The notes beneath the pieces are model-generated. The model had not been told where the DNA came from. It worked only from the letters and a program-made list of their open reading frames with translations, and made no database searches. This document shows positions 1-7,711 of a DNA stretch of 10,292 nucleotides, piece after piece; the stretch's first letter is position 1; each line of letters opens with the position of its first letter. The translations under genes and the position numbers were made by a program. The stretch lies in assembly GCA_903944555.1 (NCBI GenBank), contig CAJASG010000769.1, positions 1-10,292 on the forward strand. Reading direction: 5' to 3'. Origin of the DNA: an uncultured beta proteobacterium (GTDB lineage Bacteria > Pseudomonadota > Gammaproteobacteria > Burkholderiales > Burkholderiaceae_C).

Positions 1-8
1 CACTAAGC

Positions 9-953
9 ATGGCAGGAGACGCAAAAAAACTCCAACCCATCATCATCAAGCGGGTCAAAAAAGGCGGCCACGCGGTGCACGGGGGTGCTTGGAAGATCGC
101 TTACGCCGACTTCGTGACCGCCATGATGGCGTTTTTTCTTTTGATGTGGCTGCTGGGCAGTACCTCAGAGGGAGACAAAAAAGGAATTTCCGACTACTTT
201 CAATCGCCACTCAAGGTCGCAATGCAAGGTGGCTCGGGTGCGGGGGCTAGTAACAGCGTGATCACCGGGGGTGGCAGTGATTTAACCCAGTCTGCGGGGC
301 AGTCCAAGCGCGGGGACGGAGAAGAAAAGAAAGCCAAAAAAATGTCCGGCGATCAAAAAAAGGTTGAACGCGCAAAGCGCGATGCCCAAACGCTGGCGGA
401 CATCAGCGCCAAAATTGCAGGCGCCATCTCCAACAATCCCAAAATGGCGGAATTTGCATCGCAAATCCGCCTGGAAATCACGCCAGACGGCCTGCAAATC
501 CAGATCATTGATGACCAAAAACGCGCCATGTTTGACAGTGGTAGCGCCAGCGTCAAGCCCTATATGCGGGACATCTTGCGGGAAATTGGTTTTGCGCTGG
601 CGGACGTGGACAACAAAATCAGTTTGGACGGTCACACAGACCGCTCCTCCTACAGCAATGCCGCACGCGGTTATAGCAACTGGGAGTTGTCGGCCGACCG
701 TGCCAATGCCACGCGCCGTGAACTGGCAGCCTCCGGAATGGCGGAAGACAAATTGGCGCGTGTGGTCGGCATGGCGTCCAGCCTGCTGTTCGACCCGAAT
801 GACCCCTTGAGCCCCAGTAACCGCCGTATTAGTATTTTGGTCATGACCAAAGAGGCGGAAGAACGCCTGCTGGGTGGAAACCGGGTGCCGGTCGAGTTGG
901 CGATTGAAACGGAACCAGCCCAAGCCGATATTGGTGCAAAATCACGCCCATAA
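9..953 (+). CDS. motB: Flagellar motor stator protein MotB
   Basis: MotB forms the stator with MotA, conducts protons across the inner membrane and anchors the complex to peptidoglycan. The 314-residue product is a normal MotB length. A short basic N-terminus (residues 1-30) leads into a single membrane segment at about 31-50. This contains YADFVTAMMAFFLLMWLL, and Asp34 is the expected proton-binding aspartate (Asp32 in E. coli). A plug-like segment follows (about 52-66, GISDYFQSP), then a Gly/Ser-rich and Lys-rich linker (about 73-125). The OmpA/MotB peptidoglycan-binding domain spans about 150-280, with LDGHTD at 206-211, LSADRA at 227-232 and NRRI at 271-274. No clear ribosome binding site lies in the 8 bases before the ATG. 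A TAA at 4-6 could be the stop of an upstream motA, which would suggest coupling, but too little sequence is present to prove it. Identification is secure. Confidence 0.97.
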   Translation: MAGDAKKLQPIIIKRVKKGGHAVHGGAWKIAYADFVTAMMAFFLLMWLLGSTSEGDKKGISDYFQSPLKVAMQGGSGAGASNSVITGGGSDLTQSAGQSKRGDGEEKKAKKMSGDQKKVERAKRDAQTLADISAKIAGAISNNPKMAEFASQIRLEITPDGLQIQIIDDQKRAMFDSGSASVKPYMRDILREIGFALADVDNKISLDGHTDRSSYSNAARGYSNWELSADRANATRRELAASGMAEDKLARVVGMASSLLFDPNDPLSPSNRRISILVMTKEAEERLLGGNRVPVELAIETEPAQADIGAKSRP

Positions 954-1013
954 ATCCGCCGAAATTCGGTCATACTTACATCAATACGAAAACCGCCTGC
1001 GAAAGAGTTATCC

Positions 1014-1403
1014 ATGTCCAAAGAACTGCGCTTTTTAGTTGTCGATGACTTCTCCACCATGCGGCGGATCGTGCGCAACCTGCTTAAAGAAAGCGGGTAT
1101 GCAGAAGGAGACGAAGCCGAAGATGGTGTTGTCGCCCTGCAAAAGTTGCGTAACAGCAGTTTTGATTTCGTCGTCAGCGACATCAATATGCCCAACATGA
1201 ATGGCTTTCAGTTGCTGGCAGAAATCAAAAAAGACGAAAAACTGAAACATCTTCCAGTGCTAATGGTGACCGCCGAAGCGCGCAAGGAAGACATCGTGTT
1301 GGCAGCCCAGCAAGGTGCAGCGGGCTACATTGTCAAACCCTTCACCAAGGCGACACTTGAGGACAAGGTCAATCACATTCTGACCAAGAATGGTTTGAAG
1401 TGA
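1014..1403 (+). CDS. cheY: Chemotaxis response regulator CheY
   Basis: This is a single-domain receiver of 129 residues, the standard CheY length. It is phosphorylated by CheA and then binds FliM at the flagellar switch. The acidic pocket is Asp11/Asp12, the phospho-acceptor is Asp56 (within [10 protein letters not shown]), and the conserved Thr86, Tyr105 and Lys108 (VKPF) are all in register with E. coli CheY, one residue lower in number. No output domain is attached. It starts 60 bp after motB with a weak purine stretch (GAAAGAG, 1001-1007) as ribosome binding site, so it is probably cotranscribed with motB. A hairpin follows the gene, and the phosphatase gene cheZ, often next to cheY in related bacteria, is not here. 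Whether this CheY is the main motor regulator or one of several copies cannot be told from this window. Confidence 0.96.
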   Translation: MSKELRFLVVDDFSTMRRIVRNLLKESGYAEGDEAEDGVVALQKLRNSSFDFVVSDINMPNMNGFQLLAEIKKDEKLKHLPVLMVTAEARKEDIVLAAQQGAAGYIVKPFTKATLEDKVNHILTKNGLK

Positions 1404-1429
1404 GTTCGAGCACTTAAGACTTTCCAATC

Positions 1430-1450
1430 AAGAGGGGCATTACCCCTCTT
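1430..1450 (+). terminator. Hairpin after cheY, probable terminator
   Basis: AAGAGGGG (1430-1437) and CCCCTCTT (1443-1450) form a perfect 8-bp stem around the loop CATTA. It lies 27 bp after the cheY stop and 61 bp before flhB. Only two T residues end the stem and no long T tract follows, so it may terminate inefficiently or act by slowing polymerase. It most likely separates motB-cheY from the flhB unit, with some read-through possible. Confidence 0.5.
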
Positions 1451-1483
1451 ATCAGCCTTTAGTTCTGGAAGTCGGTTGCGACA

Positions 1484-1513
1484 ATGGTGGGAACTTTAGA
1501 GTCCCTCCACCAT
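1484..1513 (+). promoter_or_regulatory. Inverted repeat enclosing the flhB start codon
   Basis: ATGGTGG (1484-1490) is a perfect inverted repeat of CCACCAT (1507-1513), and the right arm contains the first two bases of the flhB ATG. Inside the 16-nt loop a second small pairing is possible (ACT at 1493-1495 with AGT at 1500-1502). Alternatively GGGAACT can pair with AGTCCC, leaving one bulged A. In mRNA this would bury the initiation region. No good Shine-Dalgarno sequence lies 5-10 nt before the ATG; the nearest purine run is TTTAGAG about 11-17 nt upstream. A role in limiting flhB translation is inference; the pairing itself is read directly from the sequence. Confidence 0.4.
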
Positions 1514-2666
1514 GGAATCAGGCAGTCAAGATCGCAACCTACCCGCCTCAGAGCGCAAGCTCAAGAAAGCGCGGGACGATGGGCAGGTAACCCGCTCCGA
1601 GGAACTTAAGCACCTTGCGGTGCTGGGGCTTGGCGCAATCAGCCTGCTGGTACTCGCCCCCATTCTTTTCGATCAGCTCAAGCTCAGCATGAGTCAGCAG
1701 CTGTCGTTCGACTTATCCACGATTAGACAAACCGGCAGCATGCTGTCCCGCTTGGGCGATGCAACGACCATTGGTTTGGCGGGAGCCGCCGTTTTTGCCG
1801 CCATTGTGTCGGCTGCCGTGATAGCCGCCAACGTATCCGCCGGCGGATGGGTCACGAGTTTGAAACCTGTCATGCCCGATTTCAGCCGCATCAACCCAAT
1901 GTCGGGTTTTGGCAATTTGTTTACAAAGAAGAAGTTTGTTTCCGTGCTGAAAATGCTGGTACTCACCAGCATCTTGTTTGCAATCGCCACCAGCTTTCTC
2001 ACCAATGGGCTGCAAACCATGGCGTCGCTGGTCTTGCAACCCTCGGCTAGCGCGATTGCCCATTTGACGCAGTGGTTGACCTCTGGCATGGGGCTGATGC
2101 TTTTGGTGATTTTGATTGCAGCCATGGCGGATGTGCCTTTGCAGGCGTTTCTGCACAAGGGCGAAATGAAAATGTCGCACCAAGAGGTCAAGCAGGAGGG
2201 GAAAGAGAACGACGGCAACCCCCAGATGAAGGGGAAAATCCGCCAACGTCAGCGCGAACTGGCCCAAAAGAGCAGTGTGAACTCGGTACCCAAAGCCGAC
2301 TTTGTGGTCATGAATCCAACCCACTTTGCCGTTGCAATCCGCTACGACGAAAAGACCATGCATGCCCCTCAGGTTATTTCCAAAGGTGCGGACCTGCTTG
2401 CGCTGAAGATCCGGGATGTCGCCAAGCACCATGCCATTCCGGTGCTGCAATCCCCCATGCTTGCGCGCGCCTTGTATGCCAACGCGGAGCTGAATCAGGA
2501 CATTCCTTCCGCTCTGTACACCGCGGTGGCGCAAGTGCTGGCTTACGTTTACAAGCTGCGCGCTGCAATGCGGGGTACAGGCCCCATGCCGACCGACGTA
2601 CCACAGCCCTTCGTCCCCCCAGAGTTGGACCCGTTGACTAAAACGATGAAGGCGGCCACCGCATGA
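1512..2666 (+). CDS. flhB: Flagellar type III export switch protein FlhB
   Basis: FlhB is the export-gate membrane protein that switches secretion from rod/hook to filament substrates after self-cleavage. The product is 384 residues. A short cytoplasmic N-terminus carries the family signature (KLKKARDDGQVTRSEEL, about 16-32). Hydrophobic segments lie near 34-56, 86-108, 143-165 and 190-212. A charged linker (about 213-260) leads to the autocleavage motif Asn268-Pro269-Thr270-His271 and the FlhB-C domain (KGADLLALKIRDVA, 291-304; PVLQSPMLARALY, 310-322). A Pro-rich tail follows residue 350. The start is forced: an in-frame TAG at 1497-1499 excludes anything upstream, and the next ATG would remove the first 59 residues. 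The signature has Glu at position 30, where many FlhB proteins have a basic residue. The gene overlaps flhA by 4 bp, so the two are probably translationally coupled. Confidence 0.97.
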   Translation: MESGSQDRNLPASERKLKKARDDGQVTRSEELKHLAVLGLGAISLLVLAPILFDQLKLSMSQQLSFDLSTIRQTGSMLSRLGDATTIGLAGAAVFAAIVSAAVIAANVSAGGWVTSLKPVMPDFSRINPMSGFGNLFTKKKFVSVLKMLVLTSILFAIATSFLTNGLQTMASLVLQPSASAIAHLTQWLTSGMGLMLLVILIAAMADVPLQAFLHKGEMKMSHQEVKQEGKENDGNPQMKGKIRQRQRELAQKSSVNSVPKADFVVMNPTHFAVAIRYDEKTMHAPQVISKGADLLALKIRDVAKHHAIPVLQSPMLARALYANAELNQDIPSALYTAVAQVLAYVYKLRAAMRGTGPMPTDVPQPFVPPELDPLTKTMKAATA

Positions 2667-4744
2667 ACACCCAACTGAAAGCTTTTCAGCAATGGTACGG
2701 TAGCAATTCGCACTTGATCCAGGGGGCTTCTGCGCCCATGCTCGTGGTTGCGATTTTGGCCATGATGGTCTTGCCACTTCCACCCATATTGCTGGATGTG
2801 TTCTTCACCATCAACATTGCTGTTGCATTAATGGTGATGATGGTGGCTGCGTACATGATTCGCCCGCTGGACTTTGCGGCGTTTCCCTCGGTGCTGCTGC
2901 TCACAACCTTGATGCGTCTGTCACTCAACGTGGCGTCCACCCGGGTGGTATTGCTGGAAGGCCACACCGGTCCTGGCGCCGCAGGCGGCGTGATTGAGGC
3001 GTTTGGTCACTTTTTGATTGGCGGCAACTTTGCGGTGGGTTTGATTGTTTTCGCCATTCTGGTGGTTATCAACTTCGTCGTGGTGACCAAGGGTTCGGAA
3101 CGCATTGCAGAGGTATCCGCACGGTTTACCCTGGACGCCATGCCCGGCAAACAAATGGCGGTAGATGCAGACCTGAACGCAGGACTGATTGACGAAAAGG
3201 AAGCCAAACGCCGCCGCGCCGAAGTTGGCGAAGAGGCTGAGTTCTTCGGCTCCATGGACGGTGCGTCCAAATTTGTCCGCGGTGATGCGATCGCGGGTAT
3301 TTTGATTCTGCTAATCAATATTTTCGGCGGCTTTGCAATCGGAATACTGCAGCACGACTTGACAGCCTCACAGGCGGCAAACACCTACATTCTGCTGGCT
3401 GTGGGTGATGCTCTGGTGGCGCAGATTCCGGGCTTGCTCATTTCCGTGGCTGCCGCCATGGTGGTGTCTCGGGTTGGTAAGGACCAGGACATTGGCAAAC
3501 AGATCATCGGGCAAATGTTTGTTTCGCCCCGCGTGCTCGGCATCACGGCCGTCATCATGTTTATTCTGGGTGTTATCCCCAACATGCCGCATATGGTGTT
3601 CCTGGGCATCTCTGCCGTGCTGGGCTACGGTGCATGGGCTTTGGCACACAAGCCCGTGCCAGCGGACCCCGAAACGGTGGCGCCTGCGCCGACCAGCGAT
3701 GGAGAGGCATCCTGGGACGATCTCCAACCGGTAGACCAACTGGGCTTGGAACTGGGCTACCGTCTGATTGCGTTGGTAGACAAAACACGTCAAGGGGACT
3801 TGCTGACCCGCATCAAGGGTGTGCGTCGCAAGTTTGCGCAGGAAGTTGGCTTTTTGCCCCCGCCAGTGCATGTGCGCGACAACCTGGAGCTCAAACCCAG
3901 CGGTTACCGCATTACCTTGCGTGGCGTCATTGCCGGCGAGGGCGAAGCCTTCCCTGGAATGTTTCTGGCCATCAATCCAGGCGGCATCACCACGCCGCTG
4001 ATTGGCACTGCCACGACCGACCCCGCTTTTGGTTTACCCGCACACTGGATCGACGAACGGCAAAAGGAAGCGGCGCAAATGGCCGGGTTTACGGTGGTTG
4101 ATTCAGAGACTGTGATGGCAACCCATTTGTCACACTTGATGCAGGTTCAAGCATCCAAACTACTCAGTCGCACAGAGACCCAACAACTCGTGGAACACGT
4201 CGCAAAACTGGCCCCCAAACTGATCGAAGAGGTCGTCCCCAAGATGGTTTCTGTCGCAGTATTTCAGAAAGTCCTGCAGCTGTTGCTGGACGAATCGGTA
4301 CACATCCGCGACATCCGCACCATCATTGAATCCATTGCAGAACATGCCACTGCGACCACCGACCCCGTGGAGTTGGCGCGCCGTGTGCGGGTCGCATTGT
4401 CCCCCGCCATCGTTCAACAGATTTACGGCCCCACCCGCGAGCTCAATGTCATCGCCATCGACCCCAGCCTGGAGCGTCTGCTGGTCCAAGCCTTGGGCAA
4501 CGCATCCGGCCCTGCGCTGGACCCTGGCGTGGCCGACATGCTGACCCGCACTGCGGCTGAGACTGCCATGAAACAAGAAGAGATCGGGGTACCTGCCTGT
4601 TTGCTGGTTCCCGATCAAATTCGCGGAGCCATTGCCCGCTTGGTGCGGCGTGTCGCGCCCCGCCTGCAGGTGCTGTCCCACAGCGAAATTCCCGAAACCC
4701 ACACGATCCGTATCGGCCCGATTCTTAGAGGCGCATCATCATGA
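2663..4744 (+). CDS. flhA: Flagellar export gate protein FlhA
   Basis: FlhA is the large export-gate protein. Its membrane half uses the proton motive force and its cytoplasmic ring docks chaperone-substrate complexes. The 693 residues match the family length. The hydrophobic N-terminal half (about 22-325) holds several membrane helices. The FHIPEP family signature spans 154-176, beginning RFTLDAMPGKQMAVDADL. The charged residues Arg94, Lys203, Asp208, Asp249 and Arg270, which I recall as important in Salmonella FlhA, fall at identical numbers here. A linker (about 328-358) precedes the soluble C-terminal domain (about 359-693). The ATGA overlap with flhB and a GAAGG purine run at 2648-2652 support this start. 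Its own end overlaps flhF by 4 bp. Nothing suggests damage or truncation. Confidence 0.98.
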   Translation: MNTQLKAFQQWYGSNSHLIQGASAPMLVVAILAMMVLPLPPILLDVFFTINIAVALMVMMVAAYMIRPLDFAAFPSVLLLTTLMRLSLNVASTRVVLLEGHTGPGAAGGVIEAFGHFLIGGNFAVGLIVFAILVVINFVVVTKGSERIAEVSARFTLDAMPGKQMAVDADLNAGLIDEKEAKRRRAEVGEEAEFFGSMDGASKFVRGDAIAGILILLINIFGGFAIGILQHDLTASQAANTYILLAVGDALVAQIPGLLISVAAAMVVSRVGKDQDIGKQIIGQMFVSPRVLGITAVIMFILGVIPNMPHMVFLGISAVLGYGAWALAHKPVPADPETVAPAPTSDGEASWDDLQPVDQLGLELGYRLIALVDKTRQGDLLTRIKGVRRKFAQEVGFLPPPVHVRDNLELKPSGYRITLRGVIAGEGEAFPGMFLAINPGGITTPLIGTATTDPAFGLPAHWIDERQKEAAQMAGFTVVDSETVMATHLSHLMQVQASKLLSRTETQQLVEHVAKLAPKLIEEVVPKMVSVAVFQKVLQLLLDESVHIRDIRTIIESIAEHATATTDPVELARRVRVALSPAIVQQIYGPTRELNVIAIDPSLERLLVQALGNASGPALDPGVADMLTRTAAETAMKQEEIGVPACLLVPDQIRGAIARLVRRVAPRLQVLSHSEIPETHTIRIGPILRGASS

Positions 4745-6171
4745 ACATCCAACGCTTTACCGCACCCACATCCCGCGAAGCACTTGCCAAAGCGAGACTG
4801 GTTTTTGGCGATGGCACTCTGATCTTGTTCAACCGCGCCACCGAAAATGGCGTGGAAGTGGTCGCCACGGCCGAGGACTCTCTGGCCGATCTGGACCGCG
4901 GGCAAAGCGCAGCGAGTGGCCAAGGTAGCAAAAACACACGCCCCGCCTCCCCTCCCACCTACCAGGAAGTAGCCAGCAAGGTGGAAGATGACGCCACTCA
5001 ACTGTCCATGAGCACCTTGTCGTTTCAGGACTACGTGCGTGAACGCATGTTGCGCAAACGGCATGAATCAGCGCAGCAACAACCCGAGGCCCCAACCCCA
5101 AGTCCTGCGCCACAAGAACGCCCCCGTGCGGCACTCACCCAAAGAATTCCTGCAGACATTGCACCTGTGTCCAACAAACCTGCACGCAAAGCGCCGGCGC
5201 AAGTGGCACCCAGCACCAACACCCAACAGGGTATCGTGGACGAATTGCACGCCATGAAGGACCTGATTGAGGACCGTTTCAACACTTTGACCTGGCTAGG
5301 TGAAGCGCGCCAAAACCCCATTCAGTCCAACCTGATGCTCAAGCTCATTCGCGCTGGCTACTCCCCTACTTTGTCCAGGACCATTCTGGAGCGCATGCCC
5401 GCAGAAATGGACGCAGCCCAGTCCGTGCGTTGGGTCATGGATGTGTTGGAGCGCAATTTAAGGACCGACTCCGATGGACCCGCCTTGCAGGAAGAGGGTG
5501 GCGTTTTCGCTCTGATTGGGGCCACCGGCGTGGGCAAGACCACGACCGCAGCCAAACTGGCTGGCCTGTGTGCACGCACGCATGGTGCAGGTAGCGTGGG
5601 ATTGATCACGCTGGACACTTACCGCGTAGGCGCACAAGAGCAACTGCGCGCCTACGGAAAGATGCTGGGCGTGGTGGCACACCTTGCCCACGACAAGGCA
5701 GCTTTGCAAGACCTGCTGGGGCTTCTTTCCAACAAAAAAATGGTTTTGATCGACACCACGGGGTTGGCACCCCGAGATCCACGCAAACGCGAGATGATGG
5801 AACTGCTGGATCTGCCCAATGTGAAGCGTCTCCTGGTGCTCAATGCCAGCGGCCATGGCGACACCTTAGACGACGTGGTCTCCGCATTCAAATCGCCCAG
5901 TGCCCAGCAGGTCATTTTTTCAAAAATTGACGAAGCAGTAAAACTCGGGCCCGCCATTGACGCCGCCATTCGGCACCAGCTGGTGCTGCGCGGAGTCACC
6001 ACCGGGCAACGGGTACCAGAGGATTGGGAAGCTGCGGACGCAGCCAAACTGGTTCGTGATTCCATGCGCACCAGTGGTAACTCGGCATTTGACCCCAAGG
6101 TCAGTGATCTCGGCTTCTTCTTTAACCAGCCTGCTGGATCTGCCATGACCAAGGGGCGCCTGGATGCGTGA
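4741..6171 (+). CDS. flhF: SRP-type GTPase FlhF, flagellar placement factor
   Basis: FlhF is the third SRP-family GTPase, beside Ffh and FtsY. It dimerises on GTP and marks the site, often a pole, where a flagellum is built. The 476-residue protein has the family start MNIQRFTAPTSREALAKAR, a long low-complexity Pro/Ala/Gln-rich linker (about 60-165), a helical N domain (about 165-245) and an intact G domain. The P-loop GATGVGKTTT is at 260-269, DTYR at 292-295, DTTG at 338-341, and SKIDEA at 394-399 replaces the usual TKLDEA. The family-typical TGQRVPEDWE is at 421-430. It begins in an ATGA overlap with flhA, with GAGG at 4728-4731 as ribosome binding site, and overlaps the next gene by 8 bp. 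The motifs indicate an active GTPase. Confidence 0.97.
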   Translation: MNIQRFTAPTSREALAKARLVFGDGTLILFNRATENGVEVVATAEDSLADLDRGQSAASGQGSKNTRPASPPTYQEVASKVEDDATQLSMSTLSFQDYVRERMLRKRHESAQQQPEAPTPSPAPQERPRAALTQRIPADIAPVSNKPARKAPAQVAPSTNTQQGIVDELHAMKDLIEDRFNTLTWLGEARQNPIQSNLMLKLIRAGYSPTLSRTILERMPAEMDAAQSVRWVMDVLERNLRTDSDGPALQEEGGVFALIGATGVGKTTTAAKLAGLCARTHGAGSVGLITLDTYRVGAQEQLRAYGKMLGVVAHLAHDKAALQDLLGLLSNKKMVLIDTTGLAPRDPRKREMMELLDLPNVKRLLVLNASGHGDTLDDVVSAFKSPSAQQVIFSKIDEAVKLGPAIDAAIRHQLVLRGVTTGQRVPEDWEAADAAKLVRDSMRTSGNSAFDPKVSDLGFFFNQPAGSAMTKGRLDA

Positions 6172-6958
6172 ACGGCCCACTAACCAAGCAGCCGGCTTGC
6201 TTGAGCTCGCGGGCCCACAAGGCCCCCGCCTGATGGCCATGGTGAGTCATGGTGATGAACAATCGGAGTTACCCTTGCTTTGGAGGCTTTGCTCTTCGTT
6301 GGTGGATTTTGGCTATGCAGTCACCGTTTTGGACGCCACAACCCGAGAGTCGGAAAGCAACCCAGGCTTGGAACAGCTTCTGGAGTATGCGTATTGGCGG
6401 GGTGCAGAACATCTGAATGCCCCTGAGTGGACGGTCATGCCAGCCGCAATGGGACTACAAACCCTTGCAGCAATACCCGACCGAAAAGAACAAAGCCTAC
6501 AACACCTGGGACGTCTGTTCCAGCACGAAGGCGCATTGATCCTGTATGGCAAAGCAGATTGGCTGGTGCCGTTACTGGCGGACAGTGGTCTAAAACCGTT
6601 GCTCGTGGTAGCGCCCATCAAAACGTCGTTGCTTACCAGTTACCAAGCATTGAAGCTCTTGTTGTTAAAGGGTAGACTCGAGCCTACCATCGTGAATATG
6701 ATTCATGAACGCAATGCGGCACTCCCAGCCAAAGCTCGCACTGTCGCGGCGAGCTTGACCGACTGTGCAAGAAATTTTTTAGGTTACGAAGTGAACGCTC
6801 TGAATATTGCAGCCCCGTCCGAAGACGACCGGCCGTGCGTTGGCATACAACACCTGGCGTTGCGGATGATTGAAAGTGCCATCCCACTGGAGTCCGACGT
6901 GCTCGGAACCATGTCGTCACCACAACGCTCCATGGATATTTTTTCGAGGGCGCATTGA
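6164..6958 (+). CDS. Diverged FlhG/FleN (MinD-like) protein without ATPase motifs
   Basis: The gene lies exactly where flhG (also called fleN or ylxH) usually stands, between flhF and fliA. FlhG is a MinD-type ATPase that stimulates FlhF GTPase and limits flagellar number. The 264-residue product keeps the outline of that fold. It has an N-terminal helix NQAAGLLEL (7-15) resembling the DQAxxLR FlhF-activator motif. A first strand LMAMVSHG (23-30) is followed by a helix, then VTVLDAT (53-59). LLVVAPIKTSLLTSYQALKL (146-165) matches the family's VVTTPEPTSITDAYALIK-like segment. VNMIHERN (177-184) and CARNFLGYEVNAL (201-213) also fit. The nucleotide site is gone: SHGDEQSELP stands where GKGGVGKT is expected, and ILYGKAD (126-132) replaces the Walker B DTGAG. 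The reading frame is intact, with AAGGGG (6151-6156) as ribosome binding site and overlaps on both sides, so it is probably expressed. FlhG kinship is inferred from position and motif order; the absence of a P-loop lysine is read directly. No symbol is given because function may have changed. Confidence 0.8.
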   Translation: MRERPTNQAAGLLELAGPQGPRLMAMVSHGDEQSELPLLWRLCSSLVDFGYAVTVLDATTRESESNPGLEQLLEYAYWRGAEHLNAPEWTVMPAAMGLQTLAAIPDRKEQSLQHLGRLFQHEGALILYGKADWLVPLLADSGLKPLLVVAPIKTSLLTSYQALKLLLLKGRLEPTIVNMIHERNAALPAKARTVAASLTDCARNFLGYEVNALNIAAPSEDDRPCVGIQHLALRMIESAIPLESDVLGTMSSPQRSMDIFSRAH

Positions 6959-7674
6959 TGTACACCGCCAAAGGGCAACTGGACCGCAATGCTTTGATCA
7001 AGCAGTACCAGCCACTGGTGCGTCGATTGGCACACCACATGATGGCCAAACTTCCACCTAGCGTCGAGGTGGACGATCTGATCCAAGTCGGGCTCATCGG
7101 ACTGTCCGACGCCCTCACCCGATTTGAAGCGTCCCAAGGCGTGCAGTTCGAAACATTTGCAACCCAACGCATCCGTGGTGCGATGTTGGATGAATTGCGT
7201 GAAAACGACTGGATGTCCCGCGGCTCCCGCAAGAGCCAAAAAGACATTGAAGTGGCGATGCGCCGTCTTGAGCACCGTTTGGGACGCAGCCCGGTGGAGT
7301 CGGAAATTGCCGCTGAAATGGGAATGGCACTGCCGGACTACCAAACTTTGCTTGGCAAGGTGCGTGGAACCCAGTTGGTGTATTTGGAGGACATGTCCCG
7401 CCACAGCGAAGATGACGACACCTACCTGGACCGGCATGTGGCCGACAATGAGGCCGATCCACTGAGCATGTTGCGCGACCATCGCCTACGTCAGGCTTTG
7501 GTCATTGCAATCAAGGGATTACCCGAGCGAGAGCAATTTATTATGAGCATGTACTACGAACAAGACATGAACCTCAAAGAAATTGCAGCGGTGCTGGATG
7601 TCACTGAATCCCGTATCTGCCAACTTCACAGCCAGTCCATTGCCCGTTTGCGGGCAAAGATGCGGTCCCATTAG
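6958..7674 (+). CDS. fliA: Flagellar sigma factor sigma-28 (FliA)
   Basis: FliA directs RNA polymerase to late flagellar genes such as filament, motor and chemotaxis genes, and is held inactive by FlgM. The 238-residue product is a normal length. Sigma region 2 includes VDDLIQVGLIGLSDALTRFE (38-57) and the promoter-melting segment FATQRIRGAMLDELRENDW (67-85). Region 3 is about 95-150. Region 4 is a helix-turn-helix beginning LPEREQFIMSMYYEQDMNL (188-206) and ending with the SRICQLHSQSIARLR segment (218-232). I chose the ATG at 6958 because the family begins MYTAxG and GAGGG (6946-6950) sits 7 nt before it. A TTG at 6955 would add one residue. The stop of the previous gene and this ATG share one base (TGATG), a typical coupling arrangement. 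It is the last gene of the flhB unit and converges on flgN. Confidence 0.97.
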   Translation: MYTAKGQLDRNALIKQYQPLVRRLAHHMMAKLPPSVEVDDLIQVGLIGLSDALTRFEASQGVQFETFATQRIRGAMLDELRENDWMSRGSRKSQKDIEVAMRRLEHRLGRSPVESEIAAEMGMALPDYQTLLGKVRGTQLVYLEDMSRHSEDDDTYLDRHVADNEADPLSMLRDHRLRQALVIAIKGLPEREQFIMSMYYEQDMNLKEIAAVLDVTESRICQLHSQSIARLRAKMRSH

Positions 7675-7711
7675 CCCCCTGCGGGCTACCGGGCTGACAT
7701 CCTGTCAGGCC
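7673..7711. terminator. Candidate terminator hairpins between fliA and flgN
   Basis: Two small hairpins fill the convergent gap. AGCCC (7673-7677) pairs with GGGCT (7683-7687) around a 5-nt loop and begins within the fliA stop. CTGACA (7694-7699) pairs with TGTCAG (7703-7708) around 3 nt, reaching into the flgN stop. Neither is followed by a T tract on either strand, so strong intrinsic termination is not supported. They may give weak bidirectional termination. Confidence 0.25.

Noticed and set aside
1..6. Possible last codons of motA (TAA at 4-6, two bases before motB)
   Set aside because: motA before motB is expected, but six bases cannot identify a gene, so it is not listed as a feature.
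282..923. - strand open frame (213 codons) opposite motB
   Set aside because: It is the reverse of well-conserved MotB sequence with no recognisable motif, and is best explained as a shadow of motB codon use.
924..931. GCCGATAT inside the end of motB, resembling a sigma-28 -10 for cheY
   Set aside because: The bases 11 nt upstream (TGAAACGG) do not match TAAAGTTT well, and the site is inside conserved coding sequence.
1713..2783. Long - strand open frame (356 codons) opposite flhB and the start of flhA
   Set aside because: It lies wholly opposite two certain genes. Its translation is rich in His, Gln, Arg and Gly with no recognisable domain, as expected of a shadow frame in GC-rich coding DNA.
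3368..3871. - strand open frame (167 codons) opposite flhA
   Set aside because: It is opposite conserved FlhA sequence, has no recognisable domain, and has a His/Gln/Arg-rich composition typical of a shadow frame.
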